A DNA stretch of 64,000 bases from Pseudorhodobacter sp. PARRP1 (lineage in GTDB: Bacteria; Pseudomonadota; Alphaproteobacteria; Rhodobacterales; Rhodobacteraceae). Under the pieces are notes generated by a model that was not told the origin of the DNA, did no database searches, and saw only the letters and a program-made list of their open reading frames with translations. The stretch lies in assembly GCA_002256245.1 (NCBI GenBank), contig NKIU01000002.1, positions 496,001 through 560,000 on the forward strand. The letters run 5' to 3'. The position numbers and the translations under genes were made by a program. Positions 53,887-63,110 of this stretch are shown piece after piece; position 1 is the first letter of the stretch, and each line of letters opens with the position of its first letter.

Positions 53887-54195
53887 ATGAAACTGATGAC
53901 ACCGTTTGATTTTATGGCACCGCTCTTGGAAGCTGGCCGGATCATGGCAGAATCGCAGATGGTGATCGGGATGCGGTTGGCCGGAATGGCGGGGCTTTGG
54001 CCGATGCCGCAATCGGAAACCGATCGCATGATGTCCGAAAAGCTGTCAGCGGGAATGGATTCGGCACATGCCGCGTTGCAGAGCGGTATGGCGGGCGGTA
54101 ACATTTCCGACATGGCGATGGCGGCGATGAAGCCGGTGCGCGCCAAAACACGCGCCAATGCCAAAAGGTTGCAGCGCAACGTGACAGGCGGCTAA
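53887..54195 (+). CDS. small Ala/Met-rich conserved protein
   Basis: A 102-residue helical protein rich in Met and Ala, with GGAG 8 bp before ATG 53887. The pattern (FMAPLLEAGRIMAESQMVIG, then a Lys/Arg tail) recalls small phasin-like proteins, but I cannot assign it. It is cotranscribed with the next gene, 9 bp away. Confidence 0.6.
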   Translation: MKLMTPFDFMAPLLEAGRIMAESQMVIGMRLAGMAGLWPMPQSETDRMMSEKLSAGMDSAHAALQSGMAGGNISDMAMAAMKPVRAKTRANAKRLQRNVTGG

Positions 54196-54204
54196 GGGGA
54201 ACGG

Positions 54205-54600
54205 ATGCGACAGGTTTGGTTGGGCGCGGCCCTGATGATGGTGGCCGTGCCGGTGTGGGCGCAGGATGTCGATTGCGCCAACGCAGAGACGCAGGTTGAA
54301 CTGACCTACTGCGCCGAACAGGATTGGCTGGCCGCAGATGCCGATCTGAATACGGCCTATGCCGCAGCGCGGGCGCAGATGCAGGGCATTGACGCCGATC
54401 TTGATGCCGACGAACGCGGGGCTGCGAATTTCCTGCGCGATGGTCAGCGCGCTTGGGTGACGTTTCGCGATGCCACCTGTGCTGCGGAAGGCTACACCAT
54501 GCATGGCGGATCGGCCGAACCGATGGTCATCTACGGCTGCCGCGCCCGCCTGACCGCGCAGCGCACCGCCGATCTGGAAGCCATGACCGAAGAATATTGA
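54205..54600 (+). CDS. LprI/DUF1311-type periplasmic protein
   Basis: A 131-residue secreted protein: signal peptide MRQVWLGAALMMVAVPVWA cleaved before QDVDCA. Cysteine pattern DCANAETQVELTYCAEQ and a C-terminal DATCAAEG...YGCRA match the DUF1311/LprI lysozyme-inhibitor-like domain. Confidence 0.85.
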   Translation: MRQVWLGAALMMVAVPVWAQDVDCANAETQVELTYCAEQDWLAADADLNTAYAAARAQMQGIDADLDADERGAANFLRDGQRAWVTFRDATCAAEGYTMHGGSAEPMVIYGCRARLTAQRTADLEAMTEEY

Positions 54601-54650
54601 ACACCTGCGCTGCTTGCTGCGCGGGGTTTTCGTTTACTGTGGATTGGAAC

Positions 54651-55595
54651 CTAAAGATCGGGGCCCGAAATCCGCTCGGTCAATTTTGCAAGGCGTCGCG
54701 AAAAACTGGGCGCGCGCAGGCGGTTGGTGACAGAGCGGCACACCATGATTGCAAGCTTGGTGCGGCCGAGGTTTTCCGTCTTGGCAAGGATGGCGCGCAG
54801 ATAGGGCGAGTAGTTTCGCCGCGCCCGCCACAGCACCGCAAAGCTTTGTGCGGTCAACACACCAGCCATCGCCTGATCAACCAGAGCGGGCAATATGCCG
54901 CTGCCAATCAGCGCCGGTTCCAGATTGTCACCCATGTGCCGCGCAGACAGCCGCGTGATATAGGGCGCGCGGAACAGGCTGGCGTGCATCGCCTCAACGG
55001 CGATGGTGTTATCATGGATCACCACGGCCTGCGCAGCACCTTCCAGCATGTCGGGCGCATAGCCGTAGCGCGAGGTGAAATCGCGCCGACGCGCTGCCAG
55101 ATCGCGCCGGTCCCAGCGGCTTTGCGACGGCTCCAGCGTGGCGCGTGGGTTCAACGCCAGCACCTGGGCACCAGGTGCGGTGACGGCAAATGCACAGGCA
55201 GCATGGCCAGCCATGCCCGCGCCGTAGAACAGCACCTGATCAAAATCTTCGAAAAACGCGTCATCGACCTGACGGTCGAAAAAGCCATAAACGGCGGGGT
55301 CGCGAAACCATGTGTCGCCATCGGCGATGATCGTCAGCACCGACCAGCCATGCGCGCGCGCCATACTGTCGGCAAGGGGCATTTGATCGGGGCGTGCAAG
55401 CACGGCGTCAACCGTTTCAAAGCTGACCAGAAGCGTCGTGCCTTCATCCGCAAAATAGGCCCAATGCGCATCGCCAAGGCTGTGGAAATAGCCCGAATCC
55501 TCGGTGGCCTGCTCCATCCGCTGCTCCCACGCGTCGCGGTCGGGCAGGCTGTCGATGGGTGCAGGACGCGTGGCCAAATCGGCGGTATCGGTCAT
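54651..55595 (-). CDS. conserved hypothetical protein of Rhodobacteraceae type
   Basis: A 314-residue soluble protein with an internal GAGMAGHAACAFAVTAPGAQ segment like the nucleophile elbow/Rossmann-type turn of an alpha/beta fold. Similar proteins are often labelled phosphoadenosine phosphosulfate reductase, but the PAPS motif is not visible, so I leave it unassigned. Start ATG 55595 (MTDTAD) or 55610. It may act with the glycosyltransferase upstream. Confidence 0.65.
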   Translation of the reverse strand: MTDTADLATRPAPIDSLPDRDAWEQRMEQATEDSGYFHSLGDAHWAYFADEGTTLLVSFETVDAVLARPDQMPLADSMARAHGWSVLTIIADGDTWFRDPAVYGFFDRQVDDAFFEDFDQVLFYGAGMAGHAACAFAVTAPGAQVLALNPRATLEPSQSRWDRRDLAARRRDFTSRYGYAPDMLEGAAQAVVIHDNTIAVEAMHASLFRAPYITRLSARHMGDNLEPALIGSGILPALVDQAMAGVLTAQSFAVLWRARRNYSPYLRAILAKTENLGRTKLAIMVCRSVTNRLRAPSFSRRLAKLTERISGPDL

Positions 55596-55715
55596 TTTAC
55601 ATCCAATCAAACACGGAACAGGGCTAAATCACGGCTTTGTGCCATAATCTGCCCTAAGGCGCGTAACGGCAAGCGAAGATCGCGCCACACTAGCATCGCG
55701 TTTGTGAACATTGGG

Positions 55716-56765
55716 TTAAGACTGTTTCAGGCTGTCGAGTCTGGCCGCCATCTGGGCGTGCTTTAGAACGTTCAGCGCACGTTCCGGTTGCAATACCTGT
55801 GACGGCGGCGTCATCAGCAACCGACCGAACAGTGCGCGCCAAGGCTCTTGTTGCATCAAGGTTGCAAAGCGTGACCGGCGCCATTGCACGGCTTGCAAGT
55901 GCAGCGGTCCCAGCACCGGATCGGCCATCAGCTCAGCCCGAAGCGGCGCAGAGTTCAGGGCTTGGATCGAGTTGTCCGCGACGGCGCTGAAGTTGCGCTC
56001 TACCCAATAGCTCATGTCAAACGCCGCCGCGTCGCGGTTGGCGCGGCCGCGATCGGCCTTGACCAGATAGTTCTGCATCGACCCCAGCGCGTAATGGTTC
56101 AGTTGCACCAGTTGATAATTGTCGCGGCTGTAGTCGGAAAATATCCGGTTTTGCGGAAAATCGGCGGGCAGCGCGCGACCCGAGCCGTCATACCATCTGG
56201 CAAGACCCGCCCGTGCAGGGTCTGGGCTGCGCGGGCGGTGCACCCCCAGCTTGCGGTAGCTGCCGTCGTTGCGAAACAACGTCTTGAACAGTTGCGCCCG
56301 CCATGGCCAGGCGAAGGTCGCTGGTGCTGCGTGGGTGAAGGTTTCGGTGATCGGCTGATCGGCAATCTCAATCACCCCGGCGTTGCCAAACATCCGCCAG
56401 GTCAGCGCGATGGCGGTGGCATCAGGCAGGGCGTTCAGCAAAGCACTCAGGCTGCGGTCGCCCGTGTGGATGTTGACAAATTCGTCGATGTCGCAAAACA
56501 GCAGCCAATCAGCATCTGCAACCAAAGGATGTTTGTCGGCGGCCTTCAGCATCGCCCATTGCGGCCCCTCGGGGTGGGGGCCATCGTGGCGGACATGCGT
56601 AAGCCATCCCATTGCCGCAAGCCGGTCCAGCATCACATCGGTGCCGTCGCTGCAATCGTTGGAATAGACCAGAAAATCGGTGAACCCGCAGGCACGGTGA
56701 TGCGCCAGCCATTCGATCAGAAAGGCGGCTTCGTTTTTGACTCCAAGCAGACAGGTGGCGCGCAT
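55716..56765 (-). CDS. glycosyltransferase family 2-like protein
   Basis: A 349-residue protein beginning MRATCLLGVKNEAAFLIEWL with the DUF4422/GT2_4-like pattern: VYSNDCSDGTDVMLDRL, and the metal motif DID in LLFCDIDEFVN near residue 95. No membrane helix, so cytoplasmic. It probably transfers sugars to surface glycans. ATG 56765 is used. Confidence 0.85.
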   Translation of the reverse strand: MRATCLLGVKNEAAFLIEWLAHHRACGFTDFLVYSNDCSDGTDVMLDRLAAMGWLTHVRHDGPHPEGPQWAMLKAADKHPLVADADWLLFCDIDEFVNIHTGDRSLSALLNALPDATAIALTWRMFGNAGVIEIADQPITETFTHAAPATFAWPWRAQLFKTLFRNDGSYRKLGVHRPRSPDPARAGLARWYDGSGRALPADFPQNRIFSDYSRDNYQLVQLNHYALGSMQNYLVKADRGRANRDAAAFDMSYWVERNFSAVADNSIQALNSAPLRAELMADPVLGPLHLQAVQWRRSRFATLMQQEPWRALFGRLLMTPPSQVLQPERALNVLKHAQMAARLDSLKQS

Positions 56766-56796
56766 TCTGATCCTTTGCGGCGGCGGGGATAAAGGG

Positions 56797-56829
56797 GCCT
56801 CCGGCGGGGATATTTGGACAGAGAGGATG
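56797..56829 (+). repeat. intergenic GGGGATATTT-type repeat
   Basis: GCCTCCGGCGGGGATATTTG followed by GACAGAGAGGATG, between the divergent glycosyltransferase and MBL-hydrolase genes. Confidence 0.65.
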
Positions 56830-56901
56830 CCCAAAGGGAAGAGGGGAACTTGACGCTTTGGCATGGCGTCGGCAAGCATGCCGCAAGTGGGGGGGATTTT
56901 G

Positions 56902-57771
56902 ATGCTGTCACATCTGCGGGTTCTTGAGCCGCATCCGGGAATTCTTGCGTTTTATGATGGCCGCGTGGCGGGGCACCGCTTTGCCGCTGGGCCAAACTGG
57001 GTCGATGATGGCGCGTTGTCGCTTGGCATCGCATCCTACGCGCTGATCGAAGGCGCGCAGGCGATTGTCTATGACACCCATGTGTCGGTCCCGCATGGGC
57101 GGTTGATCCGACAGGTGCTGCACCAACGCGGGGTTACCGAGATCCGGGTGGTGCTGTCGCATTGGCATCTGGATCATGTGGCGGGCACCGAAGCCTTTGC
57201 GGGCTGTCAGGTTATCGCCAATGCCCGCACCCTGGCGCATCTGACGGCGCGCCGCGCCGCGATCGAGGCGGGCACCGACCACGGCCTGCCCGCGATCGCT
57301 CCGCTGATCCTGCCTGATTTGGTGTTTGAGGGGCGGATGACGCTTGATCTGGGCGGCGCGCCGGTTGAGTTGATCGAGGCCAATATCCATTCCGACGATG
57401 CCACCGTGCTGTGGCTGCCCGAACGCGGCATCCTGCTGGCGGGTGACACGGTAGAGGATTGTGTCACCTACGTGGGCGCACCCGAGGATTTCGACATCCA
57501 TCTGGCTGACATTGCCCGGCTGCAGGCGCTGGGCGCGCGATGGGTGTTGCCCAACCATGGTGCCGCCGAGGTGATTGCGGCCGGCGGCTACAAGCCCGAC
57601 CTGTTGGCCGCGACAGCAGATTACATCCGGCATTTGCAAGCCGACGACCCGCGCCCGATGGCCGATATCATCGCACCTTGGCTGCACAACGGCACGCTGC
57701 GCTATTTCGCGCCCTACGGCGATGTCCACGCCCAGAACCGCGCAAGGGTTCAGGCCTTGGCGCCGCGTTGA
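56902..57771 (+). CDS. metallo-beta-lactamase-fold hydrolase
   Basis: A 289-residue MBL protein with SHWHLDHVAG (zinc HxHxDH), GDTVEDCVTY and PNHGAAE. ATG 56902 follows a G-rich Shine-Dalgarno; a longer start at 56863 exists. Substrate unknown. Confidence 0.85.
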   Translation: MLSHLRVLEPHPGILAFYDGRVAGHRFAAGPNWVDDGALSLGIASYALIEGAQAIVYDTHVSVPHGRLIRQVLHQRGVTEIRVVLSHWHLDHVAGTEAFAGCQVIANARTLAHLTARRAAIEAGTDHGLPAIAPLILPDLVFEGRMTLDLGGAPVELIEANIHSDDATVLWLPERGILLAGDTVEDCVTYVGAPEDFDIHLADIARLQALGARWVLPNHGAAEVIAAGGYKPDLLAATADYIRHLQADDPRPMADIIAPWLHNGTLRYFAPYGDVHAQNRARVQALAPR

Positions 57772-58068
57772 TGGAAACGCTGTGGGTTGGGCGATCAGGG
57801 GAACCAATGGAGCGCCGCGGCGTTTGCAGCAATGAGGCAGAGTGCACCAAAGGCGATCTGGTGCACGCCACGACACGAACGTCAGCGCATTGGGAGGTGT
57901 GTTAGCCGATATCACGTCGAACCCGTGCGAAACCGCCGTGGTTTCACCAATAGTTTAGCCGCTGCTATCGCATATCACCGCCCTTCCTGCGCTTTGATGC
58001 CATAGCGACGGCCCGGTTCGGAATCAGTCACGAACCACAGCCGACATGCGAATTTGAAAGGACGACCG
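57772..58068. other. 297-bp intergenic region with one hairpin
   Basis: Between the MBL hydrolase and the OmpA gene. A perfect 8-bp stem GTGCACCA / TGGTGCAC (57842-57866) may terminate the upstream transcript, though it lacks a T-run. The remainder should hold the OmpA promoter; no ORF is supported. Confidence 0.5.
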
Positions 58069-60408
58069 ATGAGAAGAATGCTAGGAACCACCACCGCTTT
58101 GTCGATGGCGATGTTCAACGTGCAGCCGTGGCCGTTGATGGCACAGACGTTGACCGACAGCGGCGCTGTTGTGGCCGCTGATGGCACTGTTTTGTGCGAA
58201 CCCACCGCTGACGCGGCCTGCGATCCGGCGGCCTTCGTCGATCAGGCCAACGCAATCGCGGCGCGCATGGCGGAACAGGCGGCGCAAGCCGACGCGGCGG
58301 CGCAGGCTGAAGCAGAAGCCGCCGCTCAGGCGCAAGCCGAGGCAGATGCCGCCGCGCAAGCGCAAGCCGATGCGGAAGCTGCCGCGCAAGCAGAAGCCGC
58401 CGCACAAGCACAAGCCGACGCCGAAGCTGCCGCTCAGGCAGAGGCTGACGCCAAGGCACAGGCCGATGCCGAAGCTGCCGCACAGGCAGAGGCTGACGCC
58501 AAGGCACAGGCCGACGCAGATGCCGCTGCTCAGGTCGACGCTGACGCCAAGGCACAAGCCGACGCAGATGCAGCCGCTCAGGCAGAGGCCGACGCCAAGG
58601 CGCAAGCCGATGCAGATGCCGCTGCACAGGCTGAAGCCGATGCGAAAGCCGCCGCTGAAAGCGAAGGTGCTCCTGCACCTGATGCTATGCCAGCAGATCC
58701 GGCCCCCGCAGATACCGCCGACGCCCCGGCAGAGGATGCCGCTACGCCTGATGCGACAGCCCCCGACGCCACCGCAACCGAAGCCGCTCCGGCAGATGCG
58801 GCCCCGGCAGAGACCGCCGACGCCCCGGCAGAGGATGGCGCTACCCCCGACGCAACTGCACCCGACGCGACAGCCCCAGACGCTACAACCCCAGACGCTA
58901 CAACACCTGACGCAACTGCACCCGACGCGGCTGCAACTGACGCCGCCCCAGACGCTGCTGCAACCGATGCGACCGCAACGGATAGCCCGGCCATACTGCC
59001 TGCAACCGTGACCGATCCGGCCACGGGCGAGACGCTTGTGGTTGATCCGGCCACCGGTGCAGCCGTGACCGAAGAACAAGCCGCCGCCATGGCCGCCGAG
59101 CAAGAAAAATCGCTGGCCGAAGCACAGAAGGAAATCGCTGTCGAAGCAGACGGCACCGTGGTTGACCCATCCGCGGGCCTGAAAACCGCACCGGCTGAAA
59201 CCGACCCCAATGCAGCGCCGGTCGATGTGCCAGTGGCCTCCGAAGCCGAAGTCGAAACCCTGAGCAACCTTCTGGCGCAGCCCGAGGGTGTGGACCCTGC
59301 GACCTTGGGCGCTGCGACCGCGCTCGCCGCAACCCCGTTGGCAGAAGGTGAAAAGCCCGCCGATCTGCAACCCTCACAGGATGCCGTGACCTCGCTGACC
59401 GAAAAACTCACCGAGGGCAGCGTCCGCTCGTCCACGCAGGAATTTGCAGCGGCCCCGGTGATGCTGGGCAGCGACAAAAAGAAAAAGAGTGGTCTGTCCG
59501 ATCTTGAGAAAGTCGGCCTCATTGCGCTGGGCGCTTTGGTGGTCGGTGCCATCATCAAGGACAACAACAAGGATCGCCGTGGCCGCGAAGGCTCGCAAGT
59601 CGTGTCCAACACCGGCGACCGCGTTGTCGTCCTGAAGCCCGATGGCACCTATCAGGTCTATAAGGATGACGATGCGGTGCTGCGTCAGCCTGGGTCCAAT
59701 GTGCGCACCGAAACCTATCGCGACGGGTCTTCCCGCACCATTGTTGAACGCACCGATGGCACCCAAGTGGTCACCGTGCGGGATGCGACTGGACGCGTTC
59801 TGCGCCGCTCGCAATATGACAGCCGTGGCCGCGAACTGGTGCTGATCGACGATCTGGAACCCGAACGCGTGGTTATCGTGCGCGATCTGCCGAAGCCGCG
59901 CGAAAATCGCGTGGTGATCTCGACCAAGGACAACGATTACGCCCTGAAAGCCGCGTTGGCCGCCAAGGACATCGAAAAGGTTGGCCGCACCTTCAGCTTG
60001 CGGCAGGTCCGCGAGATCCCCGAAGTGCGCCATCTGGCTGCGACGATTGACGTGGACAACGTGAACTTCGCCTCGGGCTCTGCGGCGATCACGGCGGACG
60101 AGGCTTCGGATCTGGCCGATCTGGGCAGCCTGATGCAGGAACTGCTCGACAAGAACCCCGGCGAGATGTTCCTGATCGAGGGTCACACCGATGCCACCGG
60201 CAAGGCTGCGATGAACCTTGCCTTGTCGGACCGCCGTGCGGAATCCGTGGCTTTGGCGCTGACCGAGTATTTCGACATCCCGCCGGAAAACATGGTCATT
60301 CAGGGTTACGGCGAAACCGAGTTGCGCATCGACACGCAAAAGGATGAAAAGCGCAACCGCCGCGTCGCGGTGCGGATCATCACGCCGCTGCTGTCGGTCG
60401 GCAAGTAA
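58069..60408 (+). CDS. OmpA-family protein with long Ala-rich repeat region
   Basis: A 779-residue envelope protein. A signal peptide ([20 protein letters not shown] region) is followed by an Ala/Glu/Asp/Gln-rich stretch (about residues 75-205), including four 16-residue repeats, then a Pro/Ala/Thr/Asp-rich linker (about 205-310), a glycine-zipper-like hydrophobic segment ([15 protein letters not shown] near 485), a beta-rich part with YQVYKDDD, and a C-terminal OmpA domain ([31 protein letters not shown]) that binds peptidoglycan. AAAGGA supports ATG 58069. Confidence 0.9.
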   Translation: MRRMLGTTTALSMAMFNVQPWPLMAQTLTDSGAVVAADGTVLCEPTADAACDPAAFVDQANAIAARMAEQAAQADAAAQAEAEAAAQAQAEADAAAQAQADAEAAAQAEAAAQAQADAEAAAQAEADAKAQADAEAAAQAEADAKAQADADAAAQVDADAKAQADADAAAQAEADAKAQADADAAAQAEADAKAAAESEGAPAPDAMPADPAPADTADAPAEDAATPDATAPDATATEAAPADAAPAETADAPAEDGATPDATAPDATAPDATTPDATTPDATAPDAAATDAAPDAAATDATATDSPAILPATVTDPATGETLVVDPATGAAVTEEQAAAMAAEQEKSLAEAQKEIAVEADGTVVDPSAGLKTAPAETDPNAAPVDVPVASEAEVETLSNLLAQPEGVDPATLGAATALAATPLAEGEKPADLQPSQDAVTSLTEKLTEGSVRSSTQEFAAAPVMLGSDKKKKSGLSDLEKVGLIALGALVVGAIIKDNNKDRRGREGSQVVSNTGDRVVVLKPDGTYQVYKDDDAVLRQPGSNVRTETYRDGSSRTIVERTDGTQVVTVRDATGRVLRRSQYDSRGRELVLIDDLEPERVVIVRDLPKPRENRVVISTKDNDYALKAALAAKDIEKVGRTFSLRQVREIPEVRHLAATIDVDNVNFASGSAAITADEASDLADLGSLMQELLDKNPGEMFLIEGHTDATGKAAMNLALSDRRAESVALALTEYFDIPPENMVIQGYGETELRIDTQKDEKRNRRVAVRIITPLLSVGK
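58438..58629 (+). repeat. 48-bp tandem repeats encoding [16 protein letters not shown]
   Basis: Four consecutive 48-bp units in frame inside the OmpA gene, each giving a 16-residue helical repeat with small substitutions, plus a fifth partial unit. Confidence 0.85.
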
Positions 60409-60427
60409 CACCGCCAAGACCAATGCA

Positions 60428-60453
60428 AGGCCCCGCGGGAAACCTCGGGGCCT
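60428..60453 (+). terminator. hairpin after the OmpA gene
   Basis: Stem AGGCCCCG / CGGGGCCT with a 10-nt loop, 19 bp after the stop. Only a short T-stretch (CGTTT) follows. Confidence 0.65.
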
Positions 60454-60454
60454 C

Positions 60455-60484
60455 GTGCGTTTGAATATGGTGCGTTTGAATATG
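60455..60484 (+). repeat. 15-bp tandem duplication
   Basis: GTGCGTTTGAATATG occurs twice head to tail and is then followed by GTGCAACC, just after the OmpA hairpin. Confidence 0.85.
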
Positions 60485-60533
60485 GTGCAACCCCACGCTT
60501 TGCGGCAAGTTGCCCGCCTGAAGGAGTATCCAC

Positions 60534-61496
60534 ATGAGCCACGATCTGATCCCCGAAGCGGCCTTGGACTGGGCGCGCGCTGGCAAGGCTGCGGCGATTG
60601 CCACGGTGGTGGAAACCTGGGGTTCGGCACCACGGCGGGCGGGCAGCCAGATGGCGGTGTCGGACCAGGGCGAGATGGTCGGCTCGGTCTCGGGCGGCTG
60701 TGTCGAGGGCGCGGTGGTGCTGGAGGCGATGGAGGCGATTGCCGCCGGGGTGCCGCGCCTGCTGACCTACGGGGTGGCCGACGACTCTGCCTTCGCGGCG
60801 GGCCTTGCGTGTGGCGGCACGATCCGGGTGCTGGTTGAACCGGTCGCGCCGATGCTGCCGGTGCTGGCGGCGCTGGTGGCGGTGCGGGCGTCGCGGCGGG
60901 CGGTGGGCTATGTGGTGGATATGGCCGACTGGAGCCGCCAGTTGATCGCGCCGGGGCAAGACGGTGCGGTGGATGCGCGGCTGCGGGGCGATAAGGCGGG
61001 GATTGAGGACGGCCGCTTCATCGCGCCGCACAATCCGCCGCTGCGGCTGATCGTGGTTGGGGCTGTCCATGTGGCGCAGCCTTTGGTCGTGATGGCGCGG
61101 CTGGCGGGGTATGATCCGGTGGTGGTCGATCCGCGCGAAAGTTTTGCCGCCGCCGCCCGGTTTCCCGGCGAGACCGTGCTGGACATGTGGCCCGATGAGG
61201 CGCTGACCGGGCTGGCGCTGGACGGCCGGACGGCGGTGGTGACGCTGACCCATGATCCGAAACTGGACGATCCGGCCATCGCGGTGGCGCTGCGGTCGGG
61301 GTGCTTTTATCTGGGCTGTCTGGGGTCACGAAAAACCCATGCAGCGCGGGTAGAGCGGCTGCGGGCGGCGGGGTTCTCGGAGACCGAAATCGCGCGCATT
61401 CATGCCCCGGTTGGGCTGGCCATCGGGGCGCAGGGGCCGGGGGAAATTGCGGTTTCCATTCTGGCGCAGGTGACGGCGGTTTTGCGCGGGGTATAG
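60534..61496 (+). CDS. XdhC/CoxI-family protein
   Basis: A 320-residue protein with both XdhC halves: N-terminal TVVETWGSAPRRAGSQMAVS and VSGGCVEGAV, and a C-terminal Rossmann-like domain (VVGAVHVAQPLVVMARLAGY, GCLGSRKTHAARVERL). XdhC proteins insert sulfurated molybdenum cofactor into xanthine dehydrogenase and related enzymes. No molybdoenzyme gene is next to it in the window. Confidence 0.9.
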   Translation: MSHDLIPEAALDWARAGKAAAIATVVETWGSAPRRAGSQMAVSDQGEMVGSVSGGCVEGAVVLEAMEAIAAGVPRLLTYGVADDSAFAAGLACGGTIRVLVEPVAPMLPVLAALVAVRASRRAVGYVVDMADWSRQLIAPGQDGAVDARLRGDKAGIEDGRFIAPHNPPLRLIVVGAVHVAQPLVVMARLAGYDPVVVDPRESFAAAARFPGETVLDMWPDEALTGLALDGRTAVVTLTHDPKLDDPAIAVALRSGCFYLGCLGSRKTHAARVERLRAAGFSETEIARIHAPVGLAIGAQGPGEIAVSILAQVTAVLRGV

Positions 61497-61499
61497 GCC

Positions 61500-61571
61500 G
61501 GTCCCAACTCGGGACCTTTTTTAGTGATTTGAAATCAATGCCTTAGGGTGGACATTTTAAGGATTTGTTAA
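61500..61571 (-). promoter_or_regulatory. 72-bp CtrA-box/dyad element, copy 2
   Basis: On the minus strand the order is TTAACAAATCCTTAA (61571-61557), 5 bp, CCACCCTAA, 2 bp, CATTGA, 18 bp, GGTCCCGAGTTGGGACC (61516-61500), with spacing identical to 37203-37274. It lies between the 3' ends of two converging genes. On the plus strand the dyad followed by TTTTTT (61517-61522) also makes a good terminator for the XdhC-like gene. Confidence 0.7.
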
Positions 61572-61620
61572 GGGTTTCACCCGTTCTGCCGCCGTTTGGG
61601 TGCCCATCGCCTGATCTGGT

Positions 61621-62208
61621 CTAGCGATCATTCAGCCCCTTGCCCTGCAGAATGCGTGCGCTGTGTTTGTGGATGCGCGCGGTCTTGGTGGCCGAGGCTT
61701 TGGCCTGTTGAAAATGCAAAAGATACCCCCGCCTGCGCCCCGGCGTCAGCGCGTCAAAGGCTTCGGCAAGGTCCGGGTCTTCGGCAAGCGCGGCGCTTAA
61801 TTCATCGGGGTAGGGCAGATCATCCTTGGCAAAGGTGATCCGCGCCCCCGAGGTTTCCAAGCCGATGGCGGCGCGGATATAGGCGCGCAGGGTTTCGGCG
61901 GCGGCGCTGATCTGCGCCAGATCGGTGAATTTCACCATCCGCACCGCGCGCGAATGCTCGCCGGGGCGTTGCAGCATCGCGGCGGTGTCATCCAGCAAGG
62001 CACCCTTGAAAAAGCCCAAGGTCGCTGCATCCTTGAAGCCCCAGAGCAGGGCTACATTGCCGCCGTCATGGCAATAACACGGCCCGCGCCATTTGTAGGT
62101 TTCGTGCAATCCGCAGTCGAGCAGGACGGCGCGCAGCGCCCCTAACTCGGCACGCCAGATCGGGGCCGCGTCAAAGAACGCGGCAAGTCTTGCGTCCACC
62201 TCGGCCAT
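61621..62208 (-). CDS. YdeI/OmpD-associated family protein
   Basis: A 195-residue protein with an N-terminal DUF1801 domain (ETYKWRGPCYCHDGGNVALL) and a C-terminal bacteriocin-resistance YdeI/OmdA helical motif (LTPGRRRGYLLHFQQAKASA, then TKTARIHKH). The role is unclear; it is probably monocistronic. Confidence 0.88.
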   Translation of the reverse strand: MAEVDARLAAFFDAAPIWRAELGALRAVLLDCGLHETYKWRGPCYCHDGGNVALLWGFKDAATLGFFKGALLDDTAAMLQRPGEHSRAVRMVKFTDLAQISAAAETLRAYIRAAIGLETSGARITFAKDDLPYPDELSAALAEDPDLAEAFDALTPGRRRGYLLHFQQAKASATKTARIHKHSARILQGKGLNDR

Positions 62209-62315
62209 GATCCCCCCCCGTTTGTGCCGCTGTCAGGGGTAGCGCAGGCAAAAACCGCTGTCTATCGCGCTGCAGCGGCGGGCGGCACAACCGCGCAAGA
62301 CACCGGGATAGGGGC

Positions 62316-62342
62316 AAAGAAAAAGGGGGCCACTGGCCCCCC
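62316..62342 (-). terminator. rho-independent terminator of infC
   Basis: On the minus strand GGGGGCCAGTGGCCCCC is followed by TTTTTCTTT. It begins 34 bp after the infC stop. Confidence 0.92.
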
Positions 62343-62376
62343 ATCGTTTGCTTGCAACAGATTGTGCGGTTTGCGC

Positions 62377-62916
62377 CTATTTCGGCGAAACCATCATCAC
62401 CATCTGGCGGCCTTCCAGCCGCGGCATCGATTCGATCTTGCCCGCTTCGCCCACGTCGGCGGCGACGCGGTTCAGCAGTTCAAGGCCCAGTTCCTGGTGC
62501 GCCATCTCGCGGCCACGGAAGCGCAGGGTGACTTTCACCTTGTCGCCCTCTTCGAGGAATTTCAGCACCGAGCGCATCTTCACGTCATAGTCATGCGTGT
62601 CGGTGCCGGGACGGAACTTGATTTCCTTGATCTCGATGATGTGCTGCTTCTTGCGGGCTTCGGCCTCACGCTTTTGCTGTTCATATTTGAACTTGCCGAA
62701 ATCCATGATCTTGCACACGGGCGGTTCGGCATTCGGCGAGATTTCCACCAGATCGAGCCCGGCTTCCTCGGCCATCTGCATCGCGCGTGCGGGGGTGACG
62801 ACACCGACATTTTCCCCATCTGCGCCAATCAGGCGAATCTCGGGCGACCGGATGCGATCGTTGATGCGCGGGCCGGTTTCGCGTTGCGGCGGGGCATTGT
62901 GAGGTCTGCGGGCTAT
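62377..62916 (-). CDS. infC: translation initiation factor IF-3 with probable AUA start
   Basis: A 179-residue protein if begun at ATA 62916: the sequence [20 protein letters not shown] is the usual N-terminus of alphaproteobacterial IF3. AAAGGA lies 8 nt before the ATA. No ATG, GTG or TTG lies at a suitable place; the nearest in-frame ATG adds 27 atypical residues. The two IF3 domains are clear ([27 protein letters not shown]). E. coli infC starts at AUU and is autoregulated because IF3 rejects non-standard starts, so the same control is expected here. rpmI and rplT do not follow. Confidence 0.9.
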   Translation of the reverse strand: MARRPHNAPPQRETGPRINDRIRSPEIRLIGADGENVGVVTPARAMQMAEEAGLDLVEISPNAEPPVCKIMDFGKFKYEQQKREAEARKKQHIIEIKEIKFRPGTDTHDYDVKMRSVLKFLEEGDKVKVTLRFRGREMAHQELGLELLNRVAADVGEAGKIESMPRLEGRQMVMMVSPK

Positions 62917-63110
62917 GGTGGTGGTCCTTTGAATGGTTGTCGGCTGGCGCAAGATAGTCTTGGTTGGCCCCCGCTTCAACCTGAAAAGCCGCAGCAATTG
63001 CGTATGGTTTGGGGTGAGGCCGCCTGCAAGCGGGCGCGGGCCTTTTCTTTTACCATCGATTCTGTCATAGGCGGCGCAACCGAAGTGTAATCGGTAGTGG
63101 GAGAATGATC

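Noticed and set aside
58438-58629. Tandem 48-bp units considered as a CRISPR array
   Set aside because: Units are contiguous, in frame and without unique spacers; they encode protein repeats, and no cas genes are present.
58081-59370. 429-codon minus-strand open frame rich in Gly and Cys inside the OmpA gene
   Set aside because: It is the complement of Ala-rich repeat codons; it has no Shine-Dalgarno and no family motif, while the plus strand encodes a complete OmpA protein.
60455-60484. 15-bp tandem duplication as a functional operator
   Set aside because: It has no dyad and sits after a hairpin between genes; a replication slippage product is the simplest reading.
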